A stretch of DNA of 64,000 bases from Oceanospirillum linum (GCF_001995095.2 NZ_MTSD02000003.1:124001-188000); one strand, 5' to 3'. Shown: positions 17,784 to 28,479, counted from the stretch's first letter. Made by a program: numbers and translations. Notes: generated by a model not told the origin, from the sequence alone.

Positions 17784-18578
17784 TCAGTTTTTAACCTGAT
17801 CAAAGCACGCCTGCTTTCTGCCCCAGGCGACCAGCACCAGACCAGCCAGAATCATCGGCAATGACAACAGCTGCCCCATGGTAAGCCAGTCAAAAGCCAC
17901 AAAACCGAGATGAGCATCCGGCTGACGGACAAACTCCATCATAAAGCGGAAAATTCCATAGCAGATAAGGAAAGCACCGGACAATACCCCACGGGAAGGC
18001 AGTTTACGGTCCAAAAGATTCAGAATGACAAACAGAGCCACGCCTTCCAGTGCAAACTGGTAGAGCTGTGAAGGGTGGCGGGCCAGGTTATCCACATGGG
18101 GGAACACCATACCCCATGGCAGATCTGTTGGGCGACCCCAGAGTTCACCGCCAATAAAGTTGCCCACACGCCCGGCGCCAAGGCCAATAGGTACCAGCGG
18201 GGCGATAAAGTCGGTTACCGTCAGCATACTGGCCTGCATGCGGCGGGCAAAAATAATCATCGCAACAATCACGCCCAGCAGACCGCCATGGAAGGACATT
18301 CCTCCTTCCCATACCTGAAATAACCAAAGCGGATCGGCCAGAAAACGGTCAAAGTTATAGAAGAAGACATAGCCAAACCGACCACCGAGTACCACCCCCA
18401 TCGCACCGTAGAAGATCAGGTCACCGACATCATCACGACTCCACCCCAGACGGTGCGCTCGCTGCTTAGCCAACCACCAGGCTCCGGCAAAGCCAATCAG
18501 GTACATCAGGCCGTACCAGTGAATTTTCAGGGGGCCTATCGCCACCAGTACAGGGTCAATCTGTGGGTATTGCAGCAT
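17784..18578 (-). CDS. lgt: Prolipoprotein diacylglyceryl transferase
   Basis: A 264-residue inner membrane enzyme with seven hydrophobic helices. It transfers diacylglycerol from phosphatidylglycerol to the lipobox cysteine of prolipoproteins, the first step of lipoprotein maturation. The family signature [21 protein letters not shown] occurs near residues 139-159, and [12 protein letters not shown] near 169-180. It sits upstream of thyA, the same order as in Pseudomonas, with a TauE-type exporter gene ahead of it. Confidence 0.95.
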   Translation of the reverse strand: MLQYPQIDPVLVAIGPLKIHWYGLMYLIGFAGAWWLAKQRAHRLGWSRDDVGDLIFYGAMGVVLGGRFGYVFFYNFDRFLADPLWLFQVWEGGMSFHGGLLGVIVAMIIFARRMQASMLTVTDFIAPLVPIGLGAGRVGNFIGGELWGRPTDLPWGMVFPHVDNLARHPSQLYQFALEGVALFVILNLLDRKLPSRGVLSGAFLICYGIFRFMMEFVRQPDAHLGFVAFDWLTMGQLLSLPMILAGLVLVAWGRKQACFDQVKN

Positions 18579-18608
18579 GAATAAACCTTAACGTCTGCTT
18601 TGAATAAG

Positions 18609-19397
18609 CTAGCTCAGTAAAAAACGGATGCCGATCAGCAACAGCAATACCGCAAAGATGCGTTTCAGGGTATCAGAAGGCAGGCTATGGGCCAGTTTTG
18701 CGCCGACCTTGGCAAAGATAACACTGGTGGAAACAATCCCGATAAATGCAGGCCAGTACACATAGCCCGTCGCATATTCCGGTAACAGAGGATGCCCCCA
18801 ACCTTCTTCGATATTTGCCAGAGCACCCACGATGGCAATGGGTAAACCCACCGCAGCAGATGTCGCGACGGCGGTCTGCATCTTAACATTGCACCAGCTT
18901 AAAAAAGGCACCGTCAAAGAGCCTCCGCCAATACCAAAAATAGCGGAAGCCCAGCCAATAAAACCGCCAGCCCCTATAAGACCGGGCCGCCCGGGAATGG
19001 TTCGCCCAGGTTTAGGTTTCAGGCCAAATCCCATCTGAACAGCAATTAAAAGCGCAAAAACACCAATTACTTTCTGCAGTAATTCACCGCTCATCATACC
19101 AGCGGTTTTAACCCCCAGTACCGTACCAAAAACGATGCCAATAGCGATCCCGGTGAACCAGTCCCAACGCACAGCACCTTTCCCGTGATGCGCTTTAACA
19201 GAACTGACAGACGTCACAACAATTGTCGCCAGAGATGTGCCCACTGCGAGATGAGTCAGCACTTCAGGAGAGATCCCCTGAGCAGCAAAGCTGAAAACCA
19301 ACACAGGTACAATGACCAAGCCACCACCTATGCCAAAAAGCCCTGCCAATGTTCCGGCAACCCCCCCTAAAGCAACATACATTAAAAGCGTTACCAT
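18609..19397 (-). CDS. TauE/SafE family sulfite exporter-like permease
   Basis: A 262-residue membrane protein with about eight helices and two similar halves. The halves are marked by GLFGIGGGLVIVPVLVF near the N-terminus and AIFGIGGGSLTVPFLSW in the middle, the signature of the TSUP (TauE/SafE, DUF81) family. Members export or import sulfite, sulfonates or other small anions. The position next to lgt recalls the Pseudomonas gene order. The substrate is unknown. Confidence 0.85.
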   Translation of the reverse strand: MVTLLMYVALGGVAGTLAGLFGIGGGLVIVPVLVFSFAAQGISPEVLTHLAVGTSLATIVVTSVSSVKAHHGKGAVRWDWFTGIAIGIVFGTVLGVKTAGMMSGELLQKVIGVFALLIAVQMGFGLKPKPGRTIPGRPGLIGAGGFIGWASAIFGIGGGSLTVPFLSWCNVKMQTAVATSAAVGLPIAIVGALANIEEGWGHPLLPEYATGYVYWPAFIGIVSTSVIFAKVGAKLAHSLPSDTLKRIFAVLLLLIGIRFLLS

Positions 19398-19480
19398 AAA
19401 ACCAGCTCACTCCAGAAAAAAAGACAGCAGGTATCTGCCCCCCGCTGCCAACATTATACATTTATTATCCGACCAGCCCC

Positions 19481-21897
19481 TCAGGAGGGCACGCGTCCTT
19501 CTTCATATTGCTGACGCCAATGATCCACCTGGGAGCGAAGCTCTGAAGGATGGTAAGGTTTGGCAAGATATGCATTCATACCCGCGTCGAAGAAGCGCTG
19601 CCGCTCTGTTTCCAGTACATTTGCAGTAACTGCGATGATAGCCGCCGGCTGCAATTGCATCGCTTTTTCACGCTCCCGCCAGCGAATGGTCGTTTCGATA
19701 CCATCCATATCAGGCATGAATATATCCATGAGTACAACCTGATAGGTTTTCTCAAGCATCTGTGCCAGGGCATCCTGCCCACTATTAACGACGTCGACAT
19801 CATAACCCACTTTTTGCAAGGCTGATTTTGCCAGCATAGTATTTACAGGGCCATCATCAACCACAAGAACCTGGGCCTGCGACAAGCTTCCCCGCTTCTG
19901 CTTTTCATTGGTTTCTGCAGCCCCGGCCAACCAGTTATCCCGGGTCAGGTACATAAGCGCGTCTACCTTTTCTTTCAGCTGCAAACTCAAGCGTTCACGT
20001 TGCTCCGGGTGAGCCTGAATCTGCTCTGTAAGGCTCAGAATATTCTGCAAGGGCTTTTCCAGTTCACGGCGCATCGCCTGAAGATACTCAGTCTGCAGTT
20101 TAGAAGCTTCAAGCGCCCGGTCACGGTCAAACTTCATCTGATCACGGATCTGGTACTGTTCAGAAAGATCAAACAGCAGCCCTACTAAAGTACGGCCCCG
20201 GGCATCACGGCTGCGCGCCGAATCCGATGAGCGGGATAGAACAACCGATACAGGATGGTTCTTATCATCCGCACTGGCCAGAACCAGCTCTTTAACAAAA
20301 GTCCCCTCATCCACGGGCGTTACAGGGATAAACTCTGTCAGAAGATGGCCCCGAAGCTCCTCTTCAGTTTTGCCAAAGAAGCTTTCAAAGGCACGGTTGC
20401 AACCCTGTATCCGAAACTCACCATCAGTATCAAAGACAGGAAGAGGGATGGTGTTAAGCAGGTTACGGAAGTAATCATTCAGCTTATGGCAACTGGCCTG
20501 ATATTGTGCCATTTCCTGCTTAAGAGTATCGTTTTCATGTACAAAACGATGCAACAGACTGGCCAGGTGATGAATCTCTTCTACCGGACTGCTCAGATCT
20601 TTTTTCGATGAAGTCTTATCCTCCAGAGAGGTGCGGGCAACCTCATCAAAATACTCCAATGGCCCCTTAATCTGGCGATAAAGCTTATGGCTCCGGGCCT
20701 TGTGAACCCCCATGTGCAGCGCCAATAATATCAGAATCAACAAAAGTACAAGCAGGCCAATATCCTGCAGATAATCTGCGAAGTTATCAGCGCCTAAATA
20801 TAGCGCCCGCTCCGGTGTAACCGCTAACAGTTTCCATCCGGTGAGGGGCACAGTATTCCAGGCCACAACACTCGGCTCACTCAGGTTAACCTGGGCTAAT
20901 CCAGCCTGCTGATGAGCCACCAGGCGGGAAAGATCTGTCATTCCGGGACGCTTATAAAGATTGAACAGCTCCGGCTTAAACTCATTGGTCGTTACATGGC
21001 GAAAGCTGTACTGGCCATCCGTCAACTCTTTAAGGCCAAAGTCCTCCTCTCCTTCCGGCGGTAAGGCCAGAATATTGCCGTCTTTACCAACCAGGATTGC
21101 ATAACCAGACCATGGCTGAGGCAACGCAAACAGATGGCTGATCAGAGCTTCTACGGTCAAATCAAGACCCACAACCGCTTCAAGACTGTCACCATCATAG
21201 ACAGGAGCAATATATGAAATAATCCAGCCTAAACCCGCAGGGTCCAGATAAGCGTCGGTCCAGACAGGTAGCCGCTGAGGGTTGTGGGTTTTATCAGCCA
21301 GATAATAGAAGCTGAAAGAAGTGAGATCCAGATCAGGGGCAAACTGTTCATGTACATCCCGATAAGGGTAGAGCAGATTGAGCTGATCCGATGTATTCAG
21401 ATAAACCTGTTTAACCAAAGAATTAGCCTGCTGAAGATCGGCAAACAGATAATTCAATGGCAATAACTGACGGGCCTTTGTCTCACGGGAAGAAAGATCA
21501 CGGGATTTCGTGGAGTAGTAAACAGCAACACCGCCGTCGTCCACTGGCTTCATCAGCACATTGTCCTGAGTTAACCCAAGAGGAGTGCGAAGATCACCGG
21601 GCAGGTCTGAGGTCAATGTCCGCTCTGTCTGGCGGCGCAATATATGAAGCTGACTCTGCACTGATCCCAGCTGAGCGTTAACCCAGTCCGTTTTGGACTG
21701 CAGGGCAGCGATCAGCTGCTGCTCATACTCTTTTTTCGCGGCATTCTGCTGGTTGAGTCCCAGCAAAAAAAAGCCCCGAAAAGCGCAAACAGAAAAGCCG
21801 CATTGACTAATATCAGCTGAATCATGCCCGCACGCATGTACGTTTTATAGATCCAGGTCTTCAGCGATATACGCAATGGAAGTTCAGTTTCTGTCAT
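19481..21897 (-). CDS. Cache-PAS-receiver hybrid sensor, frameshifted at a T8 tract
   Basis: Two overlapping reading frames encode one protein. The first starts at 21897 (AGGGACG site) and gives a transmembrane helix near residues 26-46. It then runs out of frame at eight T residues (21765-21772 on the minus strand). The second frame continues through a periplasmic Cache region, another helix, a HAMP-like segment, a PAS domain, a helical region and a receiver with intact Asp, Thr and Lys (LMDIFMPDMDG, TAN, KPY). One extra T would restore an 805-residue chain. The kinase core is degenerate. The H-box reads RRELEKPL, with Arg in place of the phospho-accepting His, and no ATPase domain is present. 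It probably receives phosphate from another kinase. Confidence 0.75.
21765..21772 (-). other. T8 homopolymer frameshift site in the hybrid sensor gene
   Basis: The minus strand reads GGGGC, eight T residues, GCTG. Frame 1 gives GAFF and then a short nonsense tail; the other frame gives LGLNQQN at once. Nine T residues would join them. Causes may be a sequencing error, slippage-based phase variation or a real mutation. Confidence 0.6.
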
Positions 21898-22042
21898 GAG
21901 CGTCCCTGAATAAACATACTGGCAGAATTCATTTCTGGAGAGAAAGTATCATACACTGTCTGGCAAGGTGATTTCATCCCTGCATTTTAGCCTGAAAACC
22001 TCCCAGGCTCGTACCCTGAGCTTTATAAAACGGAAACCCAGT

Positions 22043-22876
22043 ATGTGTATTATTCTTTTTTCATGGCAAAAGAACCGCCACTTTCCTTTGGTTGTTGCAG
22101 CCAACAGAGATGAGTTCTATCAACGGCCAACATCAGAGCTATCATATTGGGAAAACAGCGACATTATCGCGGGCCGGGACCTTCAGGCTGGGGGAACATG
22201 GCTCGGCATTACACCGTCAGGTCGTTTTGCTGCTGTGACCAATTTCCGTCAGGTAGCGGATATGCATAACAGCTATCCACTGAGCAGAGGTAAGCTCTGT
22301 CAGAATTTTCTTGAGGGGTCTATGTCACCTGAATGTTATCTCGAAGAGCTTGCCGATATAGCCATGGAGACCGGCGGATTTAACCTCCTGGTCAGTGACA
22401 GCAAAACACTGGGATATGGCTGCAACCGATTTGGCACTGAAGAAGGCGAACCTTATTACGATTTCAAACCTCATCTGCCAGCGGGTATTTATGGCTTAAG
22501 CAACCATCGGCTGGATACGCCCTGGCCAAAAATCCGGCAAAGCAAACAGCTGATGACTGAGTTTATCGCCTCACTAGCTGAATCTGAGCAGGAATCCCTT
22601 CTGAATGAAGAGCACCGGCCTCACCTAATCAACGAAGAACATCTTCTGCCCGTTATCACCCATAGCAAAGAAGCTGCAGATCACGAACTACCGGACACAG
22701 GTATCGGTTTAGATAAAGAACGCTTTTTATCTCCATCTTTTATAAATTCCAGTATGGACTATGGGACAAGGGCCAGTACAATACTGATCCGCAACGACTC
22801 CGGCCAACAAACAATAATGGAACAAACCTGGCACCCCGGCGGACAAACAGGGGTAAGAACTCTGGTCTGCCTGTGA
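22043..22876 (+). CDS. NRDE family protein (TANGO2-like)
   Basis: A 277-residue protein of the NRDE/TANGO2 family, named from the conserved Asn-Arg-Asp-Glu seen here as VVAANRDEFYQRPT near residues 20-34. The second residue is Cys (MCIILF), a conserved feature that supports the start at 22043 rather than a longer frame from 21968. GGTWLGITPSGRFAAVTNFR follows and matches the family core. The fold resembles N-terminal nucleophile hydrolases, with Cys2 as candidate nucleophile. The role is unsettled; haem handling has been proposed for eukaryotic members. It stands alone before an L,D-transpeptidase gene. Confidence 0.85.
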   Translation: MCIILFSWQKNRHFPLVVAANRDEFYQRPTSELSYWENSDIIAGRDLQAGGTWLGITPSGRFAAVTNFRQVADMHNSYPLSRGKLCQNFLEGSMSPECYLEELADIAMETGGFNLLVSDSKTLGYGCNRFGTEEGEPYYDFKPHLPAGIYGLSNHRLDTPWPKIRQSKQLMTEFIASLAESEQESLLNEEHRPHLINEEHLLPVITHSKEAADHELPDTGIGLDKERFLSPSFINSSMDYGTRASTILIRNDSGQQTIMEQTWHPGGQTGVRTLVCL

Positions 22877-22925
22877 CTGAGCAGAGTTTTAATCCAATAT
22901 CGCGACCGTTTCAAAGGGCAGTCTT

Positions 22926-24719
22926 TTGACCAGATTTCACCTGTTCACCACATCAGGCAACCGTCCCCTAAACCGCATTATACTGCTGCTTGCCAGCCTG
23001 TTATCACTGTTGCTGGCTCAGACCGTAAAGGCCAACCTCATATCTCCCGAGCAACACCAGACAACCTCTATTGAGAGTGCCTGGATTGGCGTAACCCTGC
23101 TCAGCCGGTTTGATAATACCAAGGCGGACTTTGCACCTCAGATTGCACCAGCCTACCTGGATAATGATTTTAAGCATATTTGGCTGAACGCCGCCGGAGA
23201 ACCCGGGGCTGCAGCTAAAGAGCTGACCCGACTGGTTAAAGTTTTTGCAGCCATGGATCTCCCGCGACAACCCCATCCGTGGTTGCAGCCCTATCAGAAT
23301 TTTCTGACTTTACAGCAGCAACCCCTGGAGCTGCCTCTGCCCCGATACCTGTTAGCTACAGACCTGCTCTATAGTGAGATGTATGCCCGACTACGCCATG
23401 ACATTGCCACCCAGCGCTTTATTCAGGCTGATGAAGATGATGATCACCAGGAGTACCGCTATGGCGGCACTGCCCTGAGCGGTTTCAGACCTACAGCTAA
23501 GCCCTGGATGGCTGACCTGGAGCTGGAGCTGAAAACGGCATCAACACTACCGGATGATCAGCGGGAAAATTACCTGCAGCGCCAGATAAAAATGCTCTAC
23601 CCGAAAAATGATCAGGTGCCTGTCATTCTTGAGGCACTGAACTACTGGCAGCAGCAACAGAGATCCCCATGGCCGGAACTATCTTTTGACAAACACCTTG
23701 CGCCCGGAATGATTCGGGAAAGCTGGATGCCGGTATTAATTGAACAACTGCAGCGCTTACGGGTTCTCCCGGAGGATTACAGCCCTGTCATCCCCGGGCG
23801 CTATGACGATAAGCTGGTTGAGGCTGTTAAAAAAGTTCAGGCCCGGCATGGACAGACGATAGACGGGATCATCGGCCTGCAAACCCGTCGTGTACTCAAC
23901 CTGCCGCCTGAAAAACGGGTACTCAGGCTCGCCCATAATTTTCGCAGGCTCTACCACCTGCCAGAACATTTGGGTGATCGCCACATCATGATCAATATGG
24001 CGGATTACAAGTTGGAGCTGGTGGAAAAAGACAAGCCAACAATGGGGATGCGGGTGATCATCGGTTCGCCTGAACATCGCACACCCATTATGAAGCAGAT
24101 ACTAACCTCCGTCATTCTCAGCCCTCGATGGAACATCCCCCAGAGCATCGGTGTTAAAAGCATTCTGCCCCGGATCAGAAAAAACCCGGATTACCTGAAA
24201 AGTCGTGAGATGCAAATTATCGATGGCTGGAGCTCTCCTGCGAAAGAAGTTCCTTTGGAGAAAATTAACCTCAATGACTTTGCCAACAACCCGGAGAAGT
24301 TTCCCTATCGGTTTGTCCAACTACCGGGAGAATATAATCAGCTGGGCTATGTCAAATTTCGCCTGTCCAACAACAAAGCGATCTACATGCATGACACACC
24401 TGCCAAGCACCTGTTCAATCGTCGTGAGCGGGCAATGAGTAATGGCTGCGTCCGGCTTGAGGATGCCCTTTCACTGGTTGATCGTCTGCTGGCACAGGAG
24501 CCCTGGGGTTGGAATAAGAGACGTGTGCAGGATGTACTACGCTCTAAAGAGGAACGCTATCTGAAGATAAAGCTGCCAGTTTACCTGATGTACTGGACCG
24601 TCTGGCAGGATAAAGATGGTCATATCCAGTGGCGGGATGATATCTACAACAAAGATCGACTACCGGGACCGGAAGAGGTCAAAAAGCTGCTCATTGCAGC
24701 AAAGAAAAAGAATCTCTGA
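22926..24719 (+). CDS. L,D-transpeptidase with peptidoglycan-binding domain (LdtD/YcbB-like)
   Basis: A 597-residue exported enzyme. A TTG start is used with AAAGGGCA upstream, and a signal peptide covers about residues 1-37. A peptidoglycan-binding helical unit lies near 290-335 (AVKKVQARHGQTIDGIIGLQ). The YkuD catalytic domain follows (about 350-530) with the active-site motif SNGCVRL, Cys508, and a conserved upstream His in MHDTPAKHLF. Such proteins make 3-3 cross-links in peptidoglycan or attach lipoproteins to it in the periplasm. The size and the long N-terminal scaffold fit the LdtD (YcbB) branch. It looks complete. Confidence 0.9.
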   Translation: MTRFHLFTTSGNRPLNRIILLLASLLSLLLAQTVKANLISPEQHQTTSIESAWIGVTLLSRFDNTKADFAPQIAPAYLDNDFKHIWLNAAGEPGAAAKELTRLVKVFAAMDLPRQPHPWLQPYQNFLTLQQQPLELPLPRYLLATDLLYSEMYARLRHDIATQRFIQADEDDDHQEYRYGGTALSGFRPTAKPWMADLELELKTASTLPDDQRENYLQRQIKMLYPKNDQVPVILEALNYWQQQQRSPWPELSFDKHLAPGMIRESWMPVLIEQLQRLRVLPEDYSPVIPGRYDDKLVEAVKKVQARHGQTIDGIIGLQTRRVLNLPPEKRVLRLAHNFRRLYHLPEHLGDRHIMINMADYKLELVEKDKPTMGMRVIIGSPEHRTPIMKQILTSVILSPRWNIPQSIGVKSILPRIRKNPDYLKSREMQIIDGWSSPAKEVPLEKINLNDFANNPEKFPYRFVQLPGEYNQLGYVKFRLSNNKAIYMHDTPAKHLFNRRERAMSNGCVRLEDALSLVDRLLAQEPWGWNKRRVQDVLRSKEERYLKIKLPVYLMYWTVWQDKDGHIQWRDDIYNKDRLPGPEEVKKLLIAAKKKNL

Positions 24720-24730
24720 ACACCCGGTCG

Positions 24731-27028
24731 TCAGGCAGTCTTTGATCCGGGCCCGCTTAAGGCAAGAGTCGGCTGCAGCAAAGCGCTAAGCCCTAAATTG
24801 CTCATGGTTTCAGCCATACTGGCAACAACTTCTTCTGAGGTATTCAACAGTAATACCTGGTTCAAGAGGTTTTCCGCATCGGTTTTCCGCAGCTTGCGAA
24901 TTGCCGACTTCACCCGGGGTAGGTTAACGGCGTTCATCGACAGGGTGTCGTACCCCATCGCCATTAACAGAACAGCTCCTCGGGGGTCACCAGCCAGCTC
25001 ACCACAAAGACTCAGGCTACAACGACTGCCATGGCAGGCCCGAGCAATAGTATTCAGGGCATTAAGAACCGCCGGATGGAAGCTGCTGTACAGATCAGCG
25101 ACCCGGGGGTTGTTGCGGTCTACGGCCAGTAGATACTGAGTCAAATCATTGCTGCCAACAGATAAAAAATCCACCAGTCGGGCGATTTGAGGCACCTGAT
25201 AAATCGTTCCCGGCACCTCAATCATAACCCCGATATTCGGACGTTCCAGCTGTAGCCCTTCGCTGCAAAGCTCTTTATAAGCGCGCTCGATCAGGGTTAT
25301 CGACTCAGCAACCTCCCTCAGATTAGAGATCATAGGCAGCATGATATTCAGGTTATTCAAACCTTCACTGGCCCGCAACATCGCCCTTACCTGAACAAGA
25401 AAAACCTCTGGGTGATCCAGGGTGACACGGATACCACGCCAGCCCAGAAAAGGGTTCGCTTCATTGATCGGAAAGTAGGGCAGCGCCTTATCACCACCAA
25501 TATCCAGCGTACGCATAGTCACCGGCTGCGGATAAAACGCCTCTAACTGTTCACGATAAACCGCCTGCTGCTCACTTTCTGATGGAAAGCGCTCGCTGAC
25601 CATAAAGGGGACTTCAGTACGGAATAAACCAACCCCTTCAGCGCCATGATTCAGAGAGTGGGTGATATCCTGAGCAAGACCGGTATTTACCATTAAAGGC
25701 ATCTTGAAACCATCCAGGGTTTCACTGGGTAAGCCCGCCAGATCTTCCAGACCCTTTTGCAACTTTTGCTCAGCCCGCATCAGATTACCGTATTGGATCT
25801 GAAGCTCATCACTGGGGTTGTTAAAGACCACCCCTTGGTAACCATCGACAATTAACAACTGGCCATTGAGTAAGCCCAGGGGCAGGTCTACCGTCCCCAT
25901 CACCGCAGGAATACCCATCGCCCGGGCCAGAATTGCCACATGTGAGTTACTGGAACCCTGAACTGAAACCAGGCCAGCCAGCTTCTCTTTCGGAATTTCA
26001 CCCAGCATCGCAGGGGTCACTTCTTCACTGACCAAAACAGCTTTCTGAGGGTATTCAACCTCGTCCTGGTCAACCTTCTGCAGGTAGGCCAAAACACGGC
26101 GTCCCAGGTCACGAATATCGGTGGCCCGCTCTTTCAGATAATCATCCTGGGAGAGTTCAAAGAAGCGGGCATGGCGGGTAACAACCTGACACAACGCGCC
26201 TTGCGCCCAGTTGCCTTCCCCGATTTTATTGATCACTTCCTGACCAAGAGCGCTGTCGTCCAACATCCGCTGATACGCTTCAAACAGCGCCCGCTCTTCC
26301 TCACTCAGACGCTGAGCCAGACGACGATTAACTTCATGGATATCATTACGTACCGCCGATAAAGCGCTGCGGAACTGTTCAATCTCAAACGCGGGGTCCT
26401 CTGGCACTCTATCAGGCACAGTATCCAGATTAGCCACCGGCAGAATAACCACAGCAGAACCAATAGCGATACCGGATGTACCGGCAACGCCCTTAAAACA
26501 GCTACCATGGATATTGTTCTGGGCAAGGCCAGATAGACTGGAAGAGCCGGTTGCCAGCGAGTGTGCCAGCAAGCCTGCCAGCTGGGCAGATACCGTCACC
26601 AGAAAAGCTTCCTCGCCTTCATCAAAGCGGCGCTTCTCTTGCTGCTGAACAACGATCACCCCAAGAATACGGCGCCGATGAATAATCGGCACACCAAGGA
26701 AGCTGTGGAATTTCTCCTCACCGGTTTCCGCAAGATACACGTAACTGGGGTGTTGAGTCGCACCATCCAGATTAACCGGCTCTTCACGCTCACCAACATA
26801 GCCAACAAGCCCTTGTCCGGCACTCAGGGAAACCTGTTTGATGGACTCTTTTTTGAGACCCATACTATCCATCAGAACATAACGCTGCTGGTCCTGATCC
26901 AACAGATACACCGAACAAACATCCGTTTTCATCGCCCGCCGAACCCTGCGCACAATAATGGAAAGCGTCTCATCCAGTGTTCTGGCTGAGTTCACTTCCT
27001 GAACAATGCGCTGCAAGGTTTTGAGCAT
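24731..27028 (-). CDS. ptsP: PTS-Ntr phosphoenolpyruvate-protein phosphotransferase, EI-Ntr
   Basis: A 765-residue enzyme I of the nitrogen-related phosphotransferase system. An N-terminal GAF domain (about residues 15-155) binds regulatory small molecules. The EI N-terminal helical domain (about 185-330) and the phosphohistidine segment SSNSHVAILARA (His363) follow, then the PEP-binding TIM barrel (RTEVPFM, DIGGDKALPYF, GVMIEVP). It phosphorylates NPr and then PtsN, which controls K+ and nitrogen metabolism. It lies directly downstream of rppH, 14 bases away, the same order as in Pseudomonas and E. coli. A GGAAAGGGGAG site precedes the ATG. Confidence 0.95.
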   Translation of the reverse strand: MLKTLQRIVQEVNSARTLDETLSIIVRRVRRAMKTDVCSVYLLDQDQQRYVLMDSMGLKKESIKQVSLSAGQGLVGYVGEREEPVNLDGATQHPSYVYLAETGEEKFHSFLGVPIIHRRRILGVIVVQQQEKRRFDEGEEAFLVTVSAQLAGLLAHSLATGSSSLSGLAQNNIHGSCFKGVAGTSGIAIGSAVVILPVANLDTVPDRVPEDPAFEIEQFRSALSAVRNDIHEVNRRLAQRLSEEERALFEAYQRMLDDSALGQEVINKIGEGNWAQGALCQVVTRHARFFELSQDDYLKERATDIRDLGRRVLAYLQKVDQDEVEYPQKAVLVSEEVTPAMLGEIPKEKLAGLVSVQGSSNSHVAILARAMGIPAVMGTVDLPLGLLNGQLLIVDGYQGVVFNNPSDELQIQYGNLMRAEQKLQKGLEDLAGLPSETLDGFKMPLMVNTGLAQDITHSLNHGAEGVGLFRTEVPFMVSERFPSESEQQAVYREQLEAFYPQPVTMRTLDIGGDKALPYFPINEANPFLGWRGIRVTLDHPEVFLVQVRAMLRASEGLNNLNIMLPMISNLREVAESITLIERAYKELCSEGLQLERPNIGVMIEVPGTIYQVPQIARLVDFLSVGSNDLTQYLLAVDRNNPRVADLYSSFHPAVLNALNTIARACHGSRCSLSLCGELAGDPRGAVLLMAMGYDTLSMNAVNLPRVKSAIRKLRKTDAENLLNQVLLLNTSEEVVASMAETMSNLGLSALLQPTLALSGPGSKTA

Positions 27029-27042
27029 AATCTCCCCTTTCC

Positions 27043-27579
27043 TTAAATGGGTTTGTCAGACAGGTAGTTGTCCTGACGAATATTGACTGTTAATGGTGTA
27101 AACAGATTTCTGTTATAACGGTGAGAAAGTTCCTTTAATGCCCTGCGGTATACTTCCCGCTTAAAAGAAACCACCTGGCCGAGTGGATACCAATAACTGA
27201 CCCAGCGCCAGCCGTCAAACTCAGGCGAGGGTGTATGATCAACACAGATACTATTTTCCGCACAGCGAAGCTGCAACAAAAACCATTTCTGTTTTTGACC
27301 AACGCATAAAGGCTTACTATGGCGACGGATCATTTTGCGCGGCAACCGATAGCGCAGCCATCCCCGGGTGCAACCGAGCACATGAACATCATCAGCGTTT
27401 AAGCCAATCTCTTCTTTTAACTCACGATACAGGGCCTGCTCAGGTGTTTCATGTTCTTTGATTCCACCTTGCGGAAACTGCCATGCGTCTTGACCCACAC
27501 GGCGTGCCCACAGCAGCTGCCCATACTGGTTCGTCAAGATTATACCGACATTGGGCCGGTAACCATCAGCATCAATCAC
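27043..27579 (-). CDS. rppH: RNA pyrophosphohydrolase
   Basis: A 178-residue Nudix enzyme that removes pyrophosphate from the 5' end of mRNA and so starts decay. The Nudix box is seen as [20 protein letters not shown] followed by IGL. The N-terminus [14 protein letters not shown] fits the E. coli RppH opening exactly when translation begins at the GTG at 27579. AAGGTGA stands just upstream of that codon, so it is chosen over a GTG nine bases earlier. The gene is the first of a probable rppH-ptsP operon and is divergent from a HAD-phosphatase gene. Confidence 0.93.
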   Translation of the reverse strand: MIDADGYRPNVGIILTNQYGQLLWARRVGQDAWQFPQGGIKEHETPEQALYRELKEEIGLNADDVHVLGCTRGWLRYRLPRKMIRRHSKPLCVGQKQKWFLLQLRCAENSICVDHTPSPEFDGWRWVSYWYPLGQVVSFKREVYRRALKELSHRYNRNLFTPLTVNIRQDNYLSDKPI

Positions 27580-27784
27580 GCAGATCACCTTGTATTTATA
27601 TTAGGGCTATTGTTTCACAAAGCACCTGAGTTCTTCAATCAGACAACAGATCCATTGCTTTAGCAAATCAATCCTGTCAGAACAATCCTTTACAAGCTTC
27701 CGGGCTCTGGGATAATTGAATGTTTCAAGGCAATGCCTCATATTTCATCCCGAAAACCGCCCTATGCAGACTGGAGAACAAAAC

Positions 27785-28438
27785 GTGAATCTGGCTATTT
27801 TTGACCTGGACAACACCCTTATCGCCGGAGACAGTGACCATGCCTGGGGAGAGTTTCTGACTGAAAAAGGCATCGTTGATGCCAGACTCTATAAAGAGGC
27901 CAACGACCGGTTCTACGAGCAGTATCAGAATGGCACCATGGACATTATGGAGTATCTGAACTTTTCTTTAAAACCTTTGGCCGAACATGAACCCAGCCAG
28001 CTGAAGCAATGGCACCACGAGTTTATGCAGGAAAAGATTGAACCCATTTTGCTGGATAAAGCCTTTGCCAAACTGGACTGGCACCGCAAGCAAGGGGACT
28101 ATATTCTGATCATCACCGCCACAAACCGCTTTATCACAGAACCCATTGCTGAAAGACTGGATGTACACGAGCTGATCGCCATCGAGCCAGAACAGGTTGA
28201 TGGTCGCTACACCGGCAAAGTAGCCGGTATTCCAAGCTTTAAGGAAGGTAAGGTCACTCGCCTGAATAACTGGCTGGCAGACAAAGACTTCAGCCTGTCT
28301 GACACCTGGTTTTACAGTGACTCCCACAACGATTTACCACTCCTGCGTTTAGTTGGTAAACCGGTCGCAGTTGACCCTGATGACAGTTTACGGGCAGAAG
28401 CCCAGCAAAAAGGCTGGCCTGTTGAGAGCTTTCGTTAA
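27785..28438 (+). CDS. HAD-IB family phosphatase (SerB-like)
   Basis: A 217-residue haloacid dehalogenase hydrolase. Motif I is FDLDNTLIAGD with the nucleophile Asp near residue 8. Motif II is a Thr in IITATNRF, and motif IV is YSDSHNDLPLL. These are the marks of HAD subfamily IB, which includes phosphoserine phosphatase. The GTG at 27785 with GGAGAA upstream makes the protein begin NLAIFDLDN, the family norm; a longer open frame from 27716 is not needed. Next to rppH-ptsP, as in Pseudomonas. The substrate is not known; SerB activity is possible but not shown. Confidence 0.87.
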   Translation: MNLAIFDLDNTLIAGDSDHAWGEFLTEKGIVDARLYKEANDRFYEQYQNGTMDIMEYLNFSLKPLAEHEPSQLKQWHHEFMQEKIEPILLDKAFAKLDWHRKQGDYILIITATNRFITEPIAERLDVHELIAIEPEQVDGRYTGKVAGIPSFKEGKVTRLNNWLADKDFSLSDTWFYSDSHNDLPLLRLVGKPVAVDPDDSLRAEAQQKGWPVESFR

Positions 28439-28442
28439 AGAC

Positions 28443-28479
28443 CCAAAAGGCGTACCGGCATGGCCGATACGCCTTTTGG
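28443..28479. terminator. Bidirectional terminator
   Basis: CCAAAAGGCGTA pairs with TACGCCTTTTGG over a 13-base loop between the convergent HAD and TrpB2 genes. Confidence 0.8.
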
